A stretch of DNA of 64,000 bases from Lepidodermella squamata (taxonomy: Eukaryota; Gastrotricha), in assembly GCA_047495785.1 (NCBI GenBank), contig JBLDXI010000016.1, forward strand, positions 744,001-808,000, read 5' to 3'. The first letter of the stretch is position 1, and each line of letters starts with the position of its first letter. Shown in pieces: positions 1 through 14,414 of this stretch. The notes beneath the pieces are model-generated. The model saw nothing but the letters and a program-made list of their open reading frames with translations. It did not search any database and was not told where the DNA came from. The position numbers were made by a program, and so were the translations under genes.

Positions 1-1823
1 TGGAGCGATGAAATTATGATTTGATTTTCTGACCGCTTTTTACGTAACTAAGTAAACAATAAAATTGCGCTGATAATTTTTCAGAATAAATTGAGTTTAA
101 GTTACGATCAACACAGTATAATTCGAATATGAACCGATGAGCGAGAAGCATTCAGGGTTCCTGTGCAAACTCGAACTGTTTCCAGAGCTTCCGAGGTGTG
201 AACAATTGAATAAGCGCCGATTTTCTCACCAATTCTAGACTTTCCCTGTTCGGAAAGTACTCCATAGCTTCAGAAATTAGCTACTGCCAAATTCACCTTG
301 TCAACGTACTTGTAAATAGCAAAGAAAATCGGTACAGGGGCTTCTTCATCGATGAATTTAACGATTTCGACCCATTCACGTTGCAATTTTCACTCACTCC
401 GGGTTGATTTTTGTGATTTTCGTAATCAGCCTTGAGGTGGTTACCACTCGGCAGTTGCTCAATTACCGCGTTCATGCTCAATCAGCGATTTCGTATGATT
501 CTCCACACAATGAAATTACCGACTTCGAGATGGACATTATTTGCTGCCGAATTGAAAATTTCACTCACCATGCATTTAGATTTTCGATTCACGATAAAGC
601 TTAACACCTCAAGCTGAACACCCCAGCAGCTGCCTCGCATTAATATTTTTCTTAATTACTGAGCAAGATAAAGCCTCCGAGGCCGCACAGTTGGACTGCA
701 CGCCAAAGCGGACGAGTAATTCCAACGTTCCGATGGCCTACAGCTGTTTTTCTGCTTCCGCCTTGTGACCTTTGAACGCCTCCAAATCAGCGAATTTTTC
801 TAATTTGAGAATTTTAGGCGGAAATGACGGAATATTCTTTTGCCTCCTGCATGAGATTCAGGACCTTATTGAAGCTCAAAGTATTTAAATAGCTTCGTTA
901 TTGATTGATTCACATCCGGAGGCAAGCGACCAATTCTTCTTCCACGAATTGTGGCTACGTAAATTCAAATCAGGCCGTAAGCAGCTAGGCTGATATTTAC
1001 CAATTTCGAGAGAGAAATGCCAACCGGTTGTTCCTCGGAATCACAATAATCCAGTGAATCGCAATAGAAATGAAGCATCACAGTACAAATCGAGGCACTG
1101 TGAGAATTGATTTTTTAGAGAAAATACAGGATAAGATGGCTAATCTAAACAAAACTATCAGCTGAGGTTAAGGGGCGAACACATAAAACGCCTCTTACGT
1201 ATGCAGACAGCGGAACACGGGCGGTGATGTAAACACATCGAGAGGCGTTAAAAAAAATCGAATAGGAACCCCGCCATTCGATTTGCAGCTGCTAGTATTA
1301 CCGCCACACCAAACAGATTTTTTGTCTTCAAAAATAACAGAAGATGCAGCGAAACATAACTATGTTTCGGTTTCATGTGCAATGTCACTTCACGTTCATT
1401 CGAGCCGAAATTATTAAATACGCATGTTTACCCTTTATCCTTTGACGAGACCGGAAGGGTGATATAGTGAAATGGTTCCCTCCGCGTATGCGATATATTC
1501 CGCATTACAACGCATCAGTTTTTGATCTAATAGCAACCATTTCCTAATTAGCATAGTTAGTGCTATAAAAACCGGTCATCCCTTCAGCTTATTTACGACT
1601 TCATAAAAATTCCGTGGTAACGTAAACACCCACAAATGCACTTCAGACCAGTTATTGTTAATCTCCCTTTTATTGCTTACCGAAGGTAATAAAAATCAAT
1701 AAGTTGCGCTACCTAAGGTAAGGAAAGCAAGAAACAGGTTTCTCCTGTTCGACCTAAACAATAATCTCCCAGTTATTATTGTTTTTGTAGGAAATTTGTT
1801 TGTATTTATAGGATTTTGTAAAA
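1..1823. other. No gene recognised
   Basis: No open reading frame here has convincing coding character or recognisable domains, and no clear repeat or RNA gene was seen. The last part should contain the promoter and 5' untranslated region of the gene that starts at 1824. Confidence 0.4.
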
Positions 1824-4800
1824 ATGCCGCGAACAACGCTTACTTTGACGCGGAAAGCAGCATCAACAGCTTTCGAGCCTGTGAGGCTCTTGTGGGAGTA
1901 CTTCCTGGCCTCTCTGATCTACATGCTTACATTTCCGTTCTCGGAAATCGCGCTCATGGCTGTTGATAGAGTAAAAATTTTGACTCCGAAAAATTGTTTT
2001 CAAAAACAACTTGTTTTGTTTATACTATCAACAGAACAGAGGCGCAATTCCTCCAAAGCCAGAAGAGGAAAATAATCTGAATGGCCCGCAGGAAATAAAC
2101 AGGAGTGAAGAAACCTCAACACTGAATGATGATTCACATAGGTAAGCTTTTTTCATTACTTCGATTTATATACATATAGGTATTGGAGCCACACCTGTTG
2201 AGAGGCGTGCGCAAATTAGGGGTTTATTATGATAGACCAGTCTTTTAGGCAATTTTTTTCGGTAAACATACTTTCCCGTATGGAATGAGGGCCTGAAGCC
2301 ATTTTTTTGCCTAGGTAAAAGGTTTTTATTACGCGCTAGTCTGGAATTTTAGGGGAAAGAACGTGCCCTTGAAATTCTTTTTGAAATATCCGCATGGGTA
2401 CTATTTACTTTTGATGTTTCTTCATCGCTAAGATTTGAAACCGATAATGTAGCGGCGTACGATTGGGCATCGAAATGTTTATTATTCCGCCCCTATGTAT
2501 ATAGCTAATACAACACGCGTGCATATCCGTGTTAAGGCTAGGAATGGTCCACGCAAATGTAATTATATTCTAGAAGGCGTATTACATTGTAAACGTTGCA
2601 CTCGAGAGCAAAGGCGATCGGAGCACGTATTCCTTTATTACATATCCGCATATATCATAATATTATTGGAAATCATCGCGCAACAGGAGTTGCAGTTGTC
2701 TGTATCGCTTGTTCTCACTCACAATACCTACACATCCATATTTCTGAAGTATAGCTTTTATTGCGTGTTTTTCGCTGTAGAAAAAATGTTGCCGGCAAAG
2801 AAGACGGCACCGCCACCACCATCAGCGACCAAGTAGCGGCCAACAATGAACGAGAGTTATTATTGCCGGAAATCGAAAAAACCGAGCCAGTAGCAGCATC
2901 ATCAATAGCCGGCAACAATAATAACAATATTGCGATAGATAGCGTTGCAACTACACTAGAGCCCGATAAGGACAAGGCTGAAGTTGCTGAAGAACTTCCG
3001 TCTGTAAACAAACAACAGGAAGTGGTCGAAAACTTGCCACCTCCCAACGACGACAACCACGCGACCCAATTAGCAGCCCACGACGAGCCATTAGACCAGC
3101 AATCTGTCAGTGACAAGGAAGAAATGATTCCCGGCTACAATTACGGTAGTGAATTTTGGCCTTTTGTTAAGTTTAGCCCTATCGTTGAAATTTACCATGA
3201 AATGCCGCCAGATTATGCTGCGCGACGGATCCAGCCGATGCATAAGACTGATCCTTACTACTCACCGGCCGCTAATCACCGGGCAGTTCAAGAACAAGAG
3301 TACAGGAGCGAATTAACCCACGCTCCGCAAATCAAACGTAAGTATCTGTTTTATGCATGAAATTCTCTTGTTGATAGCGGGTTTCCAGGAAAGGTTTTCA
3401 GTGATTCCTACTTTTACGACGATCCTTATATCAGATATCCTTCAGTGGAGGAACAGAAAGTGCGTAAAACCTAACTGTAGTAATTCTTAATAGCTCCCCT
3501 GACCCAAAAATTCCGATTTTCCGCCTTAAATTTTAATCGATTAATAGGCAATAGCAAAATTGGTTTCAAGGTCCCTGGAAAGTGATGATAATGTACGAAG
3601 TCGTGGTTACTTTTTGTTCGTGGATCGTAAAATTCATTCTGAAGATTGGACATTCGATGAGAAACGGAGGGAAAGGGACTGGTTGATAGCCACGCAGCAC
3701 TATGGCCATCCTTTGAAAATGGAATTTCCAGGTTTCAAATCTCATCACCGCATAGCAATAAAGATCCCTCTATTTAGATCTTTTGTAGAATCACTCTATT
3801 TTCTTTTTATTTTGGGAACATTTTTTAAACTTTGTTTCTTATTTCAGCGACTCATATTTCACGTTTGCCCGAGAAAGCGCCAGTTTACGATCCGTATAGT
3901 TACTCCCGTGACGATGATAAGCCAGTTCGTGGGTCTTACGATGATTACGAGGAATACGCTCAGCCACCTCCTGTTCCACCACAACGGAAACCTGAACCAA
4001 GCTTCGTTCGCTACCAACCTCGCCAGAGCCAACCTGTTCCGCCGCCTGTCGAACCTTCGCAAAACCGTCTTTCTTCCAAGTAGCTTCAGAATACATCTCT
4101 AAGCTTTTCTATCTCCTTTTGTTAAATTCAGAAACCATTCTTACGACTACTGCTATCCATCATCGAGAGATTGTGGTGATTCTTACGAAGACAGCTATTA
4201 TCATCAAGAAGAGGCGAACCCTGTTTTCAGAGAGGAACCGCCAACACGAGGAGCCGACGATGAGTACTATGAGGAGCAGTCACCATATCGTCTTCAGGAG
4301 GGTTATGAACTTCCAGAGCAAACATATTTACCTTCTCCACAAACTTATGCCCCACCCCCACCTCCTCCGCCGAGGCCCAGCAGGACCCTTCAAGCTCAAC
4401 TGAATCGCCAAATAAAGTGAGTAGTCGCCGAACTATGTCCTGCAATTTCATCTTTGCATTTTTGCAGGGGCTCGAGAAACTACGGAGTTATGGGACCTAT
4501 CGAAAGTGTGAATCCTGAGCTTACTGAGCGCATTTTGGCAAAGGTAAAATCCCCTGTCCTATATGGGAATCTGTTTCAAATTGGATGGTGAATTTGAATT
4601 TTAGGCACCAACTCGTAAGGAGACTGTTATGGCTCGAAAGCCCCAAAGGGACATTACAGCTCTTGAATATGAGGACATGAGGACAGCTGCCGAAAAATGG
4701 TAGGATATTGGAGTCTCTGAGCGATTTTTGACGCACCACTCTCTCTCTCTTCTAGCGAGCATTCGAATCTCTCGCCCGATATTTGCTTTTCACTTACAGC

Positions 4801-5087
4801 CGAAATGAAGAGCCGACATGGTCGCGGAGGGGAAATGGTGAGTCCAAGAGCATTTTCCCAAAAAATGTTATATCTAATAATCTTATTCAAAGTTTGCGCA
4901 ACGCGTTAAACGCATGAATAAATATATTGTCGATGATGATACGGTGCGATCGAACCAAGCCTATCAGTATCAACCCTGGGCCTTGCACCGCCAATCGCTG
5001 AGCGCCTTGAACACTTCGACTATGCCACCGGATTTTCGATCAAGCAGCGCTATCGGTTACGACGATGGCTACTATTACTCGGGTTAG
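1824..5087 (+). CDS. Pro/Tyr-rich protein with synaptopodin/Z-disc-like motif
   Basis: Eleven exons give a 676-residue product: 1824-1970, 2035-2141, 2781-3337, 3389-3459, 3548-3731, 3848-4079, 4132-4416, 4468-4543, 4605-4699, 4756-4837, 4893-5087. All splice phases agree and the frame closes at TAG. The N-terminal region has a hydrophobic patch (about residues 28-42), followed by an acidic low-complexity region and then a long Pro/Tyr/Arg-rich, probably disordered stretch with proline runs (PPPPPPP). Near residues 608-628, across the last intron, is the motif GRGGEMFAQRVKRMNKYIVD. This resembles the basic FAxRxxRMxKYxV motif of synaptopodin-family and Zasp-like muscle Z-disc/actin proteins as I know them. 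A cytoskeletal, perhaps sarcomeric, role is inferred from that motif alone. The overall orthology is not established, and I saw no PDZ or LIM domain. Confidence 0.7.
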
Positions 5088-6864
5088 CATGGCTTATGCA
5101 GTTAATTTTTGAGATGTTCCTGCTAGTTTTGGGGGGAGCAAATTGCACCTGAAACGCAATTTTTTCGCTGCGTTTAAAACTAACGTTTTCGCGGTATGGT
5201 TCATATCAGCATGATTGTCTTAATCTACGGGAGTTTTCATAACTTATTAGCCACCTTGTGCGATGTACTAAGGGCGCCGATTCGCGGCGCAGTCTGGCTC
5301 CTAGACAGCGCAGCGAATCGTTAACACAGCTGCTTACAACTATCGGGTGCGATTGTTTTGCTGCCGCAATTACTGTACAAGCTTTGAAAAGCAGAGCGAG
5401 AGATGATAATAATTTTTCGCCAGCAGATCCGTAGCGTAAATTCCCCTATAACATAATAACCACGGGCGTGTATGATACCCCGCTGATAACCATTACTACG
5501 TAAGATATTCTCTCACATTTTTTCGTCTTAATAAAAGCGATATTACAATGTTTTCTTATTTTTATGATTATCGGCCTTAATAAGGAAGCAAGTACCATAT
5601 CGCCGCGGAAGCTCACCCCCTATAAATATGTTAAACAGTCGCGGCGTTGCATACACATATCCTGAGCCGGCGAGGTGGCTTTCGGTGTTATACATACACA
5701 TTTATCGATGGTAATGTCGACGTTTCAGTTTTTTCTTTTGCGGAGCCTCACTTTTGGCAAACGACTGCCAAATGCATTAATATCATAGTAGAGTGAATGT
5801 GTAATACACCAATCTTATAGATGAGAAAGTACCTATATAGGCCTGATGAAACACACGCTGGGCCCTAAATATAAGAGCACCGATTCTGCGGCTGCTGACA
5901 AGCACACACGCACACATCTTTTTTGCCGCATTTCCTCATGATGCGTCTATCTCCGCGTAGAGAAAAAACCAAACGTACATGTGTGTACACAGTACGCACG
6001 GTTGAATCCCATCTCCTCACTGTACGTACGGCAACGTTTTTTCCGTTTCAGCTAACCTTTTGTTCCAACCGGGCGCTCCTCCCGCACTGCCGTAGTAGTT
6101 GGTACATGTGTAGTTGTAACGCCCAAAACGGTGCCTGCTGTGCTGCGATGATGATTCGGCGCAGTTCATTGTACGTGCTTACTACTAGCGCGTGCGCGCG
6201 ACCGGGTTGCCCAAAAAAGGCCACTGCGCATGCGTACCTAGTGCTTATTACGCCTTGTACAAACAATGCTGTCTTATTTATATTATAAACATCTCATTTG
6301 TTATGAATATGGCTTCCTTATTGCGCCAATATTGTCACCATACCCTCTGCATGTGCTGATCCGTTTCTGACGCAAGCACCTTCCATCCCCTAGTTCTCTG
6401 GACTTTTCCCCACCCATTATTGCGTCATCTTAAACAACACCTTCCTTAATCTAAAATTGGTCTGTCACGGTCGGGTTAGATAGTAAAAGGCCTGCTTATT
6501 GGCTGAAATCCTAGATTTTTTCTACTGATGCTGCAAGCTAAGGATATACCTAGTAGTCAAAATTACCGCATTACGTTCAATTCAGATCAAAACATTTGTC
6601 GAAGGTTTTAGCTATAGAATTGAGAAATGAGAATTATTTCTAGCCTGATAGATAACGACTCGAGTTTTACTCCCGTTTCATTTTTGAGATACCAGACAAT
6701 TAGAGTTGAGGAAACAGCTATAATCTCATTCCTGATGAATGATGCTTCCATTGATCGCAGCTACTCAGGCATCTCGAACTGTTCCGCTTCATTGATAGCT
6801 TAGTCATGCTTGTGGCACTCCAAGTTGATACCAGCCTCTTTTATGTTTCGCTTGACTTCTATAG
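5088..6864. other. Intergenic or long intron, no gene seen
   Basis: This is AT-rich sequence without convincing coding signal. If the exons at 6865-7377 belong to the upstream gene, this stretch is an intron whose donor would be the GTTAGC overlapping the TAG stop at 5085. Otherwise it is the intergenic space and promoter of a separate gene. Confidence 0.4.
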
Positions 6865-7377
6865 ATCCAAGAGCTGAAGATATGGCCAGTCAAGGCCGTA
6901 AAATAAACGTGTTACAGCGTTCCGACAACGCAACAATGCCCGCGTACAGCCAACAGGTTGACTACGCCCCGCAGCAATCGCCACCGCCCTATGTTTACGA
7001 CAACTATCAACAGAACTACCAGCAGAACTTCCAGTACCACCAGCAACAGACGCAGCAACAACAATTTCTACAGCCGCATTCTTACTTGGACCCACGTGGC
7101 AATGCCGACTACCAATCGCACACTTCGTCAACCGTATCGGTGCACTCGTCGCGAGACCGCTCGCGGGGATCCACGCCTAAACCGGCTTGGCAACAGTCCG
7201 GAAAATCAGTCGACAACAATTTTTTCAGTCATCTGTCACAGGTAAGCCGATCGCTTATTATCTTCCGATAAAAAATTGATGAATTTCGTTAAAATTTAGT
7301 CCGTGCCCAAAACGCCATCTTATGTCTCGCCGGCACTTCAGGAACAACTGCACCCATTTCCAGGCTCCGGACAATAA
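6865..7377 (+). CDS. Q/Y-rich exons: alternative 3' end or separate small gene
   Basis: Two coding exons, 6865-7241 and 7300-7377, end at TAA and are followed at once by AATAAATAAA, a likely polyadenylation signal. The translation has a Tyr/Gln-rich low-complexity core (YQQNYQQNFQYHQQQ type), then a Ser/Arg patch and a C-terminus ending LHPFPGSGQ. The first exon is preceded by a good acceptor (CTTCTATAG), so it is probably not a first exon. It is in the right phase to accept a splice from the GTTAGC that overlaps the stop codon of the upstream gene, which would replace its terminal Gly-stop by about 150 residues. If it is an independent gene, the first ATG is at 6883. No known domain was recognised. 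Confidence 0.55.
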
Positions 7378-7890
7378 ATAAATGGCTGTAAAACAATGCC
7401 AAATTAGGCATAACATTATTTACTCTTGAAATTTTATCTATCATGTAACCGATTTTTTTATTGAGAGAAATCATATATTTTTTAGTTTTAGAATGTTGTT
7501 ATGAAATCTCCGACCTTTCACATGATACGACGAACCTCATGCAACAAACTCCCAAAAGTACCTACTTCCTTCTCACTTTGCACCTCTATATGTGTTATAT
7601 AGCGAGTAGACTTCTTGATTACAGAAGACAAAATAACGCACGTTCACAGCGCAAATTGTGGATTGGAAGTCTAGTTCATTTTTATGATTATTCTTAATGA
7701 TATTGTTTGCTCTTGCGAAATCGCATGTGAACCAATACAAAAGAAAACGATTACTTTTTCTTGATAATATTGAATCGTGATGGGACAATAAAGTGAATAG
7801 TAATCAAAATAGTATCTTTATTTTTCTTTAATCAGTAACAATATTTTCCAAGCACCGAATGTTTTATTTATGTAGTCATTTTTGGCAGGT

Positions 7891-8452
7891 TCATTCCTCG
7901 TCGAAGCCCTGTTATAGTAGGAAAGAAGTAAAGAAAAAAATGGTAAACAATTCACCTACCAATGCAGCTCGAAGCAACGGGTTTGCAGCCGAGTCAAATT
8001 TTTTCAGCAGTTGCCGTTGATGTGAAAACAAAATCAAATGGTGCAAAATATATTTAAGGCACTGAAAAGTACAATGTATAATGTATAAAATAGCAAAATC
8101 ACGCTGATAAACAAACGAAATTTGATGAGATGCCAAGCTTGTAAGAAGCGCTGCTTTTTTCCAGCAGCAAAACAATACGCGAATGTGGGTAAATAATCTC
8201 GCTTGGACGGTATCGATCGCATTTTGTTACAGTCCAATTCGATGCGTTTGCGAGGTAAAAATCGACATCTTTAGGCAGGCCGTCTTTCGGAAGTTGACTT
8301 GTCGCCTGAAAGTCGGCGTAAGGCAGTATCGAGGGAGGTGATGAAAGGCTTGAAATGAGTGTGTCATGAGGTAACGAATTGTGGCCTTTTCCGAAGAAGT
8401 CGACCGTTATCAATGCGAACATGTTGACTAAGGCGGTAAAGCATTTCAACAT
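7891..8452 (-). CDS. Putative small secreted protein
   Basis: A tentative three-exon model (8231-8452, 7960-8061, 7891-7908, read on the minus strand) gives about 113 residues ending in GFDEE. All junctions are phase 0. The start at 8452 was chosen because the first ~20 residues (MLKCFTALVNMFALITV..) look like a cleavable signal peptide. Two N-glycosylation sequons (NAS, NWT) lie at the end of exon 1. The middle exon has a hydrophobic start and then a basic helix (HQRQLLKKFDSAA). No family was recognised. The first intron (GTAACA donor) is the weakest part, because exon 1 could also read on for some 40 residues. Confidence 0.35.
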
Positions 8453-9917
8453 TGCAGTATCTTTCCCGACCAACAGAAGAAGCTGCCTAGAGAGGAACCT
8501 GATATTCCACGATCGAAAAACTGTAACTATTATTCTCACCGGTCATTCCTATCCACTTCTGCTGCCGGGATTCCTCTTGCAGAAACTTGTAACAACATAG
8601 ACTCGAAAACACAGTTCAAAACCACGCTGAGGAAGCTAAAAAGACGTCCCACAAGTTAAAACGGATACTAGCTTGTATATCTTACTGATTGCTTTCTTTC
8701 TTCTCAGCTAAAGCAACGCTTTGCATAAGGATTTCCATGAAATAATGCTCTTTATTCACAGATGGCGAGATAACGCAGAGCGGTAAGGCAACGCATGGAG
8801 GCGTCCGCAAAATCGACTCGAGTTTTGCCAAAAACTTTGAACAGCTCTGGAAAATGCATGATTTTAGTAACCTTTTCATCATTTCTCATCGAAACACACT
8901 TGACTGGAAGATTTCATAAATCCTACTTCTGGCTGGATGTCCAAAGAACCTAGGCCACTCTGAGCTGAATTCAACGCCAAGTATAACTCGCATTCCAGCC
9001 GGCCCAAAAAATACTCGATCGCCCTTACGTGGTGGTAAATCCATCTTAAAAAACAGTAAATCGTTCGACGCAAACATCGAGTATCAAATTGCATTCGTAC
9101 CGTAAGCTTGTTTCGTTCAGATTTAACATAAATAAAATGCTGAATTTGTTTGAGAAATATTGCGCGCTACTTTTTCCCGGTAAACACTCAGAGCTGTTCT
9201 TTGCGTTTTTCAACACAGCAGCATTTTCGTTGGTAGCTAATAATCTGGAAATAAACAGAATAAGTCGAAGTCAGGATAATATTTCATAACAACTAGCCTT
9301 GCATTTTCAGATAACGCTTTTTCATCCGTAAGTTTTGAAAACGCGATTACCGGCGATTTTCTAAACGAAAATAATATTGCGTTTGATACCTTGAAATATA
9401 AGCTTACAGTCCAACATCCACTAATAACACTTTTCTGGTTAAATATTTGTAAGATATCGGAATCGAGCCAACAGCTATCTCTGACAGCAATCGCTTTTTA
9501 ATTGACGAAAGCTGCGGAAAACCATCACAATTTAATCCGCAAAATCAATCCAGAAACACCTTACATCTGTCGTATTTGGGTATGAAATATCAAAAATGAC
9601 CCTTGTATCCGAATTATGCGGTGATCGATTGAACCATATTAATCTCGATTCCAAAGATTGAGACTTGGCTGACAACGTTTGCCTGTTAGGAACTTCGCTT
9701 TTACAATTGCATGAGGGGTTATCAGTAACTCACTTCTCGATCGCCAACGCAGACACTTTGTCCCAAAACGAAGAAATGCTCATTTATACTATTAAACCAT
9801 TCTGTTTTATTCTAGGAGCAAAATTAGAGATTTCAACATGTTTCCATATCTAAAATTTATTAGCTTCAAGCAATGAAAGCAAAATACATGAGCAAAATGA
9901 GCGTTCAAATAAAGCAA
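8453..9917. other. Intergenic, no gene seen
   Basis: Only short overlapping reading frames on both strands without recognisable domains or consistent splice structure. Two minus-strand frames near 8.7-9.1 kb have mildly protein-like composition but could not be joined into a model. Confidence 0.35.
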
Positions 9918-11000
9918 TTAGTCACTGGCTCGCCCTGAAATACAGTGCCATTCACCGAGATGATCGCATTTCCACAGACAAACAGTTCCATCGTCGTGGG
10001 AAGTTGATAAAATAGTGCCAGTTGCATTCCAAGAAACGCACCAAACGAGTACAGCCTCACGGCCGTTAGTTCCGCGAAGATTGGCTGGTTGAACGTCCAA
10101 ACCATACGACGAGCTCGAAGCAGATGACGAAGGACCCCCAGCGTTATCATTATTAACCGGGCATGGAGGCATCAGCGGGGTTATGTTGAGAATCGTAAGA
10201 GATTTTCCGCCGACGCCAAGAACATGGAAACTTCTGCCGAGAGATGGGGCGAAATCCATATCATTCACAGGTTCGCAAATCGGGCACGCAACAGATTGCA
10301 GTCGAATTAGTCGACGATTTTCGGGGGCGTATACAAACAGGACAACATAGAATTGGTTAGCAGCTGAAGCAGGGATGGGATTCACCTCAGCCATTCCAGC
10401 TGCAAGGAGAGGAGTTAATAGCATCGAGCTGCTCCACGCAAGACAAGACAATCGGCCAGCAACTTGCTGAGAATCTACTACACTCATATGTCGCACATTA
10501 GGGGCATCGGCTGCTTCGTAAACTCTCAAAACACCATCTGTTGAAGCAGCAGCGAGCATCAGACCTAAATGTTTAGGAGCAAAGCGAACATCGACAACTG
10601 GAGTTTTCGCGTCAACTAATTGAGTACGCTTGGCCCATGTGTGACCGGCATTCTGTGGTAAGTTTTGATCGGGAAGCTCTTCCCATATGGCAACCACTTT
10701 GTCAAATGAGCAAGTAGCAATAACTTGACCGAAATCCGGATGAGCCCAGTTAACCTTCCATACTGCCCCCGAGTGAGTCGTAAAACTGGCAACTTTTTTC
10801 CAGCGGCCATCTTCTTGAATGTCCCAAATGCAAACCTATAATGAATGGCGTGTTACTACCACGCGTGAATTCAATGCATACGAGCTTACGGTGTGATCAG
10901 CAGACGCCGTGGCCATACGGTTTCCGTAATAATTGTAAGAGACATCAAGAACAACATCGTGGTGCTCCGATGGTATCACAGCAATTGTGGTCAGCGCCAT
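9918..11000 (-). CDS. SEH1: Nucleoporin SEH1 (WD40 repeat)
   Basis: Two exons, 10890-11000 and 9918-10835, give 342 residues, close to the roughly 360 of animal SEH1. The start MALTTIAVIPSEHHD is at 11000, and the single intron interrupts the first WD blade after SADHT. Family-typical strings are present in order: THSGAVWKVNWAHP, FGQVIATCSFD, VDVRFAPKHLGLMLA, DMDFAPSLGRSFHVLGVGG and WCVSWNATGTILSTSHDDG. SEH1 is an incomplete WD40 propeller, completed in trans by NUP85 in the Y-complex of the nuclear pore and by MIOS in GATOR2 (established for the family). A Ser/Gly-rich loop (GGPSSSASSSS) before the last blades is an insertion, probably disordered. The identification is secure. Confidence 0.95.
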
Positions 11001-13475
<2,475 letters not shown>

Positions 13476-14094
13476 TGAAATAATAGTTTATTCGTTATTG
13501 TTATTATTCCAAGAAATCGTCGATTTCATTTGGTTTTTTTCTATGTATTATATTCTGCGGCGAAATTTGACGGATGCATGCTAAGATGAGCTTCGCATGT
13601 ATAACTTTTTCTACCAAATACGTTAATAATAACCGTGAGTTTTTGAAAAACTTGAGGTTCTGAGCAAAAAAAAACAACTACAAGTTTTCTTCCTTCCCTT
13701 GCGGTGACCGTTTTACTCGTTTTTTGTAAGCTGTATTCTATTCCGAACTTGTTAAAAAGTGCTGACTTTTTTCTGCTTCGGAGAAGTACATTATTTGCGA
13801 TGACTTGAAATGAATTTTTGTGCACTTATTATCGGGCGAAAAAACAACATCGTTGAAAGAAAAGTTCAATCCTTTCTCTATGCATTATCAATATATACCG
13901 ATACGTATATAGTTCTTGTTATAAATCATCATAATTTGTGAAGTTATAAAAACAAACCGCGGTGTCTCTTAACTCTATCTCGATTTCGAAGAAGTGCTTT
14001 TTCATCTCGGCGCGCAGTATCATCAGGTTGCATTGCACACCAACACAAACACGTTTTAGCCTTGTTATAATAATGAAAAAATAATAATATTATT
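13476..14094. other. GRB2 3' flank, no gene seen
   Basis: Low-complexity AT-rich DNA after the GRB2 stop. It runs into (TAA)n-like sequence just before the palindrome at 14095. No gene or RNA was recognised. Confidence 0.45.
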
Positions 14095-14131
14095 ATTATG
14101 ACTCAAAAATGAAAAACCAGTCGCCTAATCC

Positions 14132-14164
14132 GACATGTTTCAGCTTTTATTCAGCCATCTTCAG
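14132..14164 (-). ncRNA. Hammerhead-ribozyme-like motif, left arm
   Basis: The exact mirror of the right-arm motif on the minus strand: CTGAAGA at 14164-14158, GAAACATGTC ending at 14132. The two motifs point toward the outer ends of the palindrome. Same strengths and same doubt about stem I as the right-arm copy. Confidence 0.45.
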
Positions 14165-14344
14165 GGTCTGACAACAAGTAAGGAAATCAACAATCAAGTT
14201 TCGAGACTAATATTAAAACAAGTTTACCAATTTTGTCACCAATCGTTTTTTTTTTTTTTTTGGTTTTTTTTGACAAAATTGGTAAACTTGTTTTAATATT
14301 AGTCTCGAAACTTGATTGTTGATTTCCTTACTTGTTGTCAGACC

Positions 14345-14377
14345 CTGAAGATGGCTGAATAAAAGCTGAAACATGTC
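14345..14377 (+). ncRNA. Hammerhead-ribozyme-like motif, right arm
   Basis: Reads in order: CTGAAGA core (14345-14351), a short GGCT/AGCT stem II closed by an A-rich loop, GAAA (14368-14371), then ACATGT, which can fold as a two-base-pair stem III with an AT loop, ending with C at 14377 in the cleavage position. This is the CUGANGA..GAAA..UH layout of a minimal type I hammerhead. Very short stem III versions are known from Penelope-like retroelements. Stem I pairing outside the core is short by eye (only CC/GG next to the core is clear), so activity is unproven. Confidence 0.5.
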
Positions 14378-14414
14378 GGATTAGGCGACTGGTTTTTCAT
14401 TTTTGAGTCATAAT

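Larger units (their letters stand above)
14095..14414. repeat. Near-perfect 320-bp palindrome (2 x 144 bp arms)
   Basis: Positions 14095-14238 and 14271-14414 are reverse complements with essentially no mismatches by eye. They are separated by a 32-bp loop made mostly of T (14239-14270). The outer edges lie in ATTATG/CATAAT sequence. Near-identity of arms this long suggests a recent origin, such as a foldback or inverted insertion. Each arm carries a hammerhead-ribozyme-like core (annotated separately), so the palindrome may be two inverted copies of the terminal part of a Penelope-like or other ribozyme-bearing retroelement. Confidence 0.9.
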
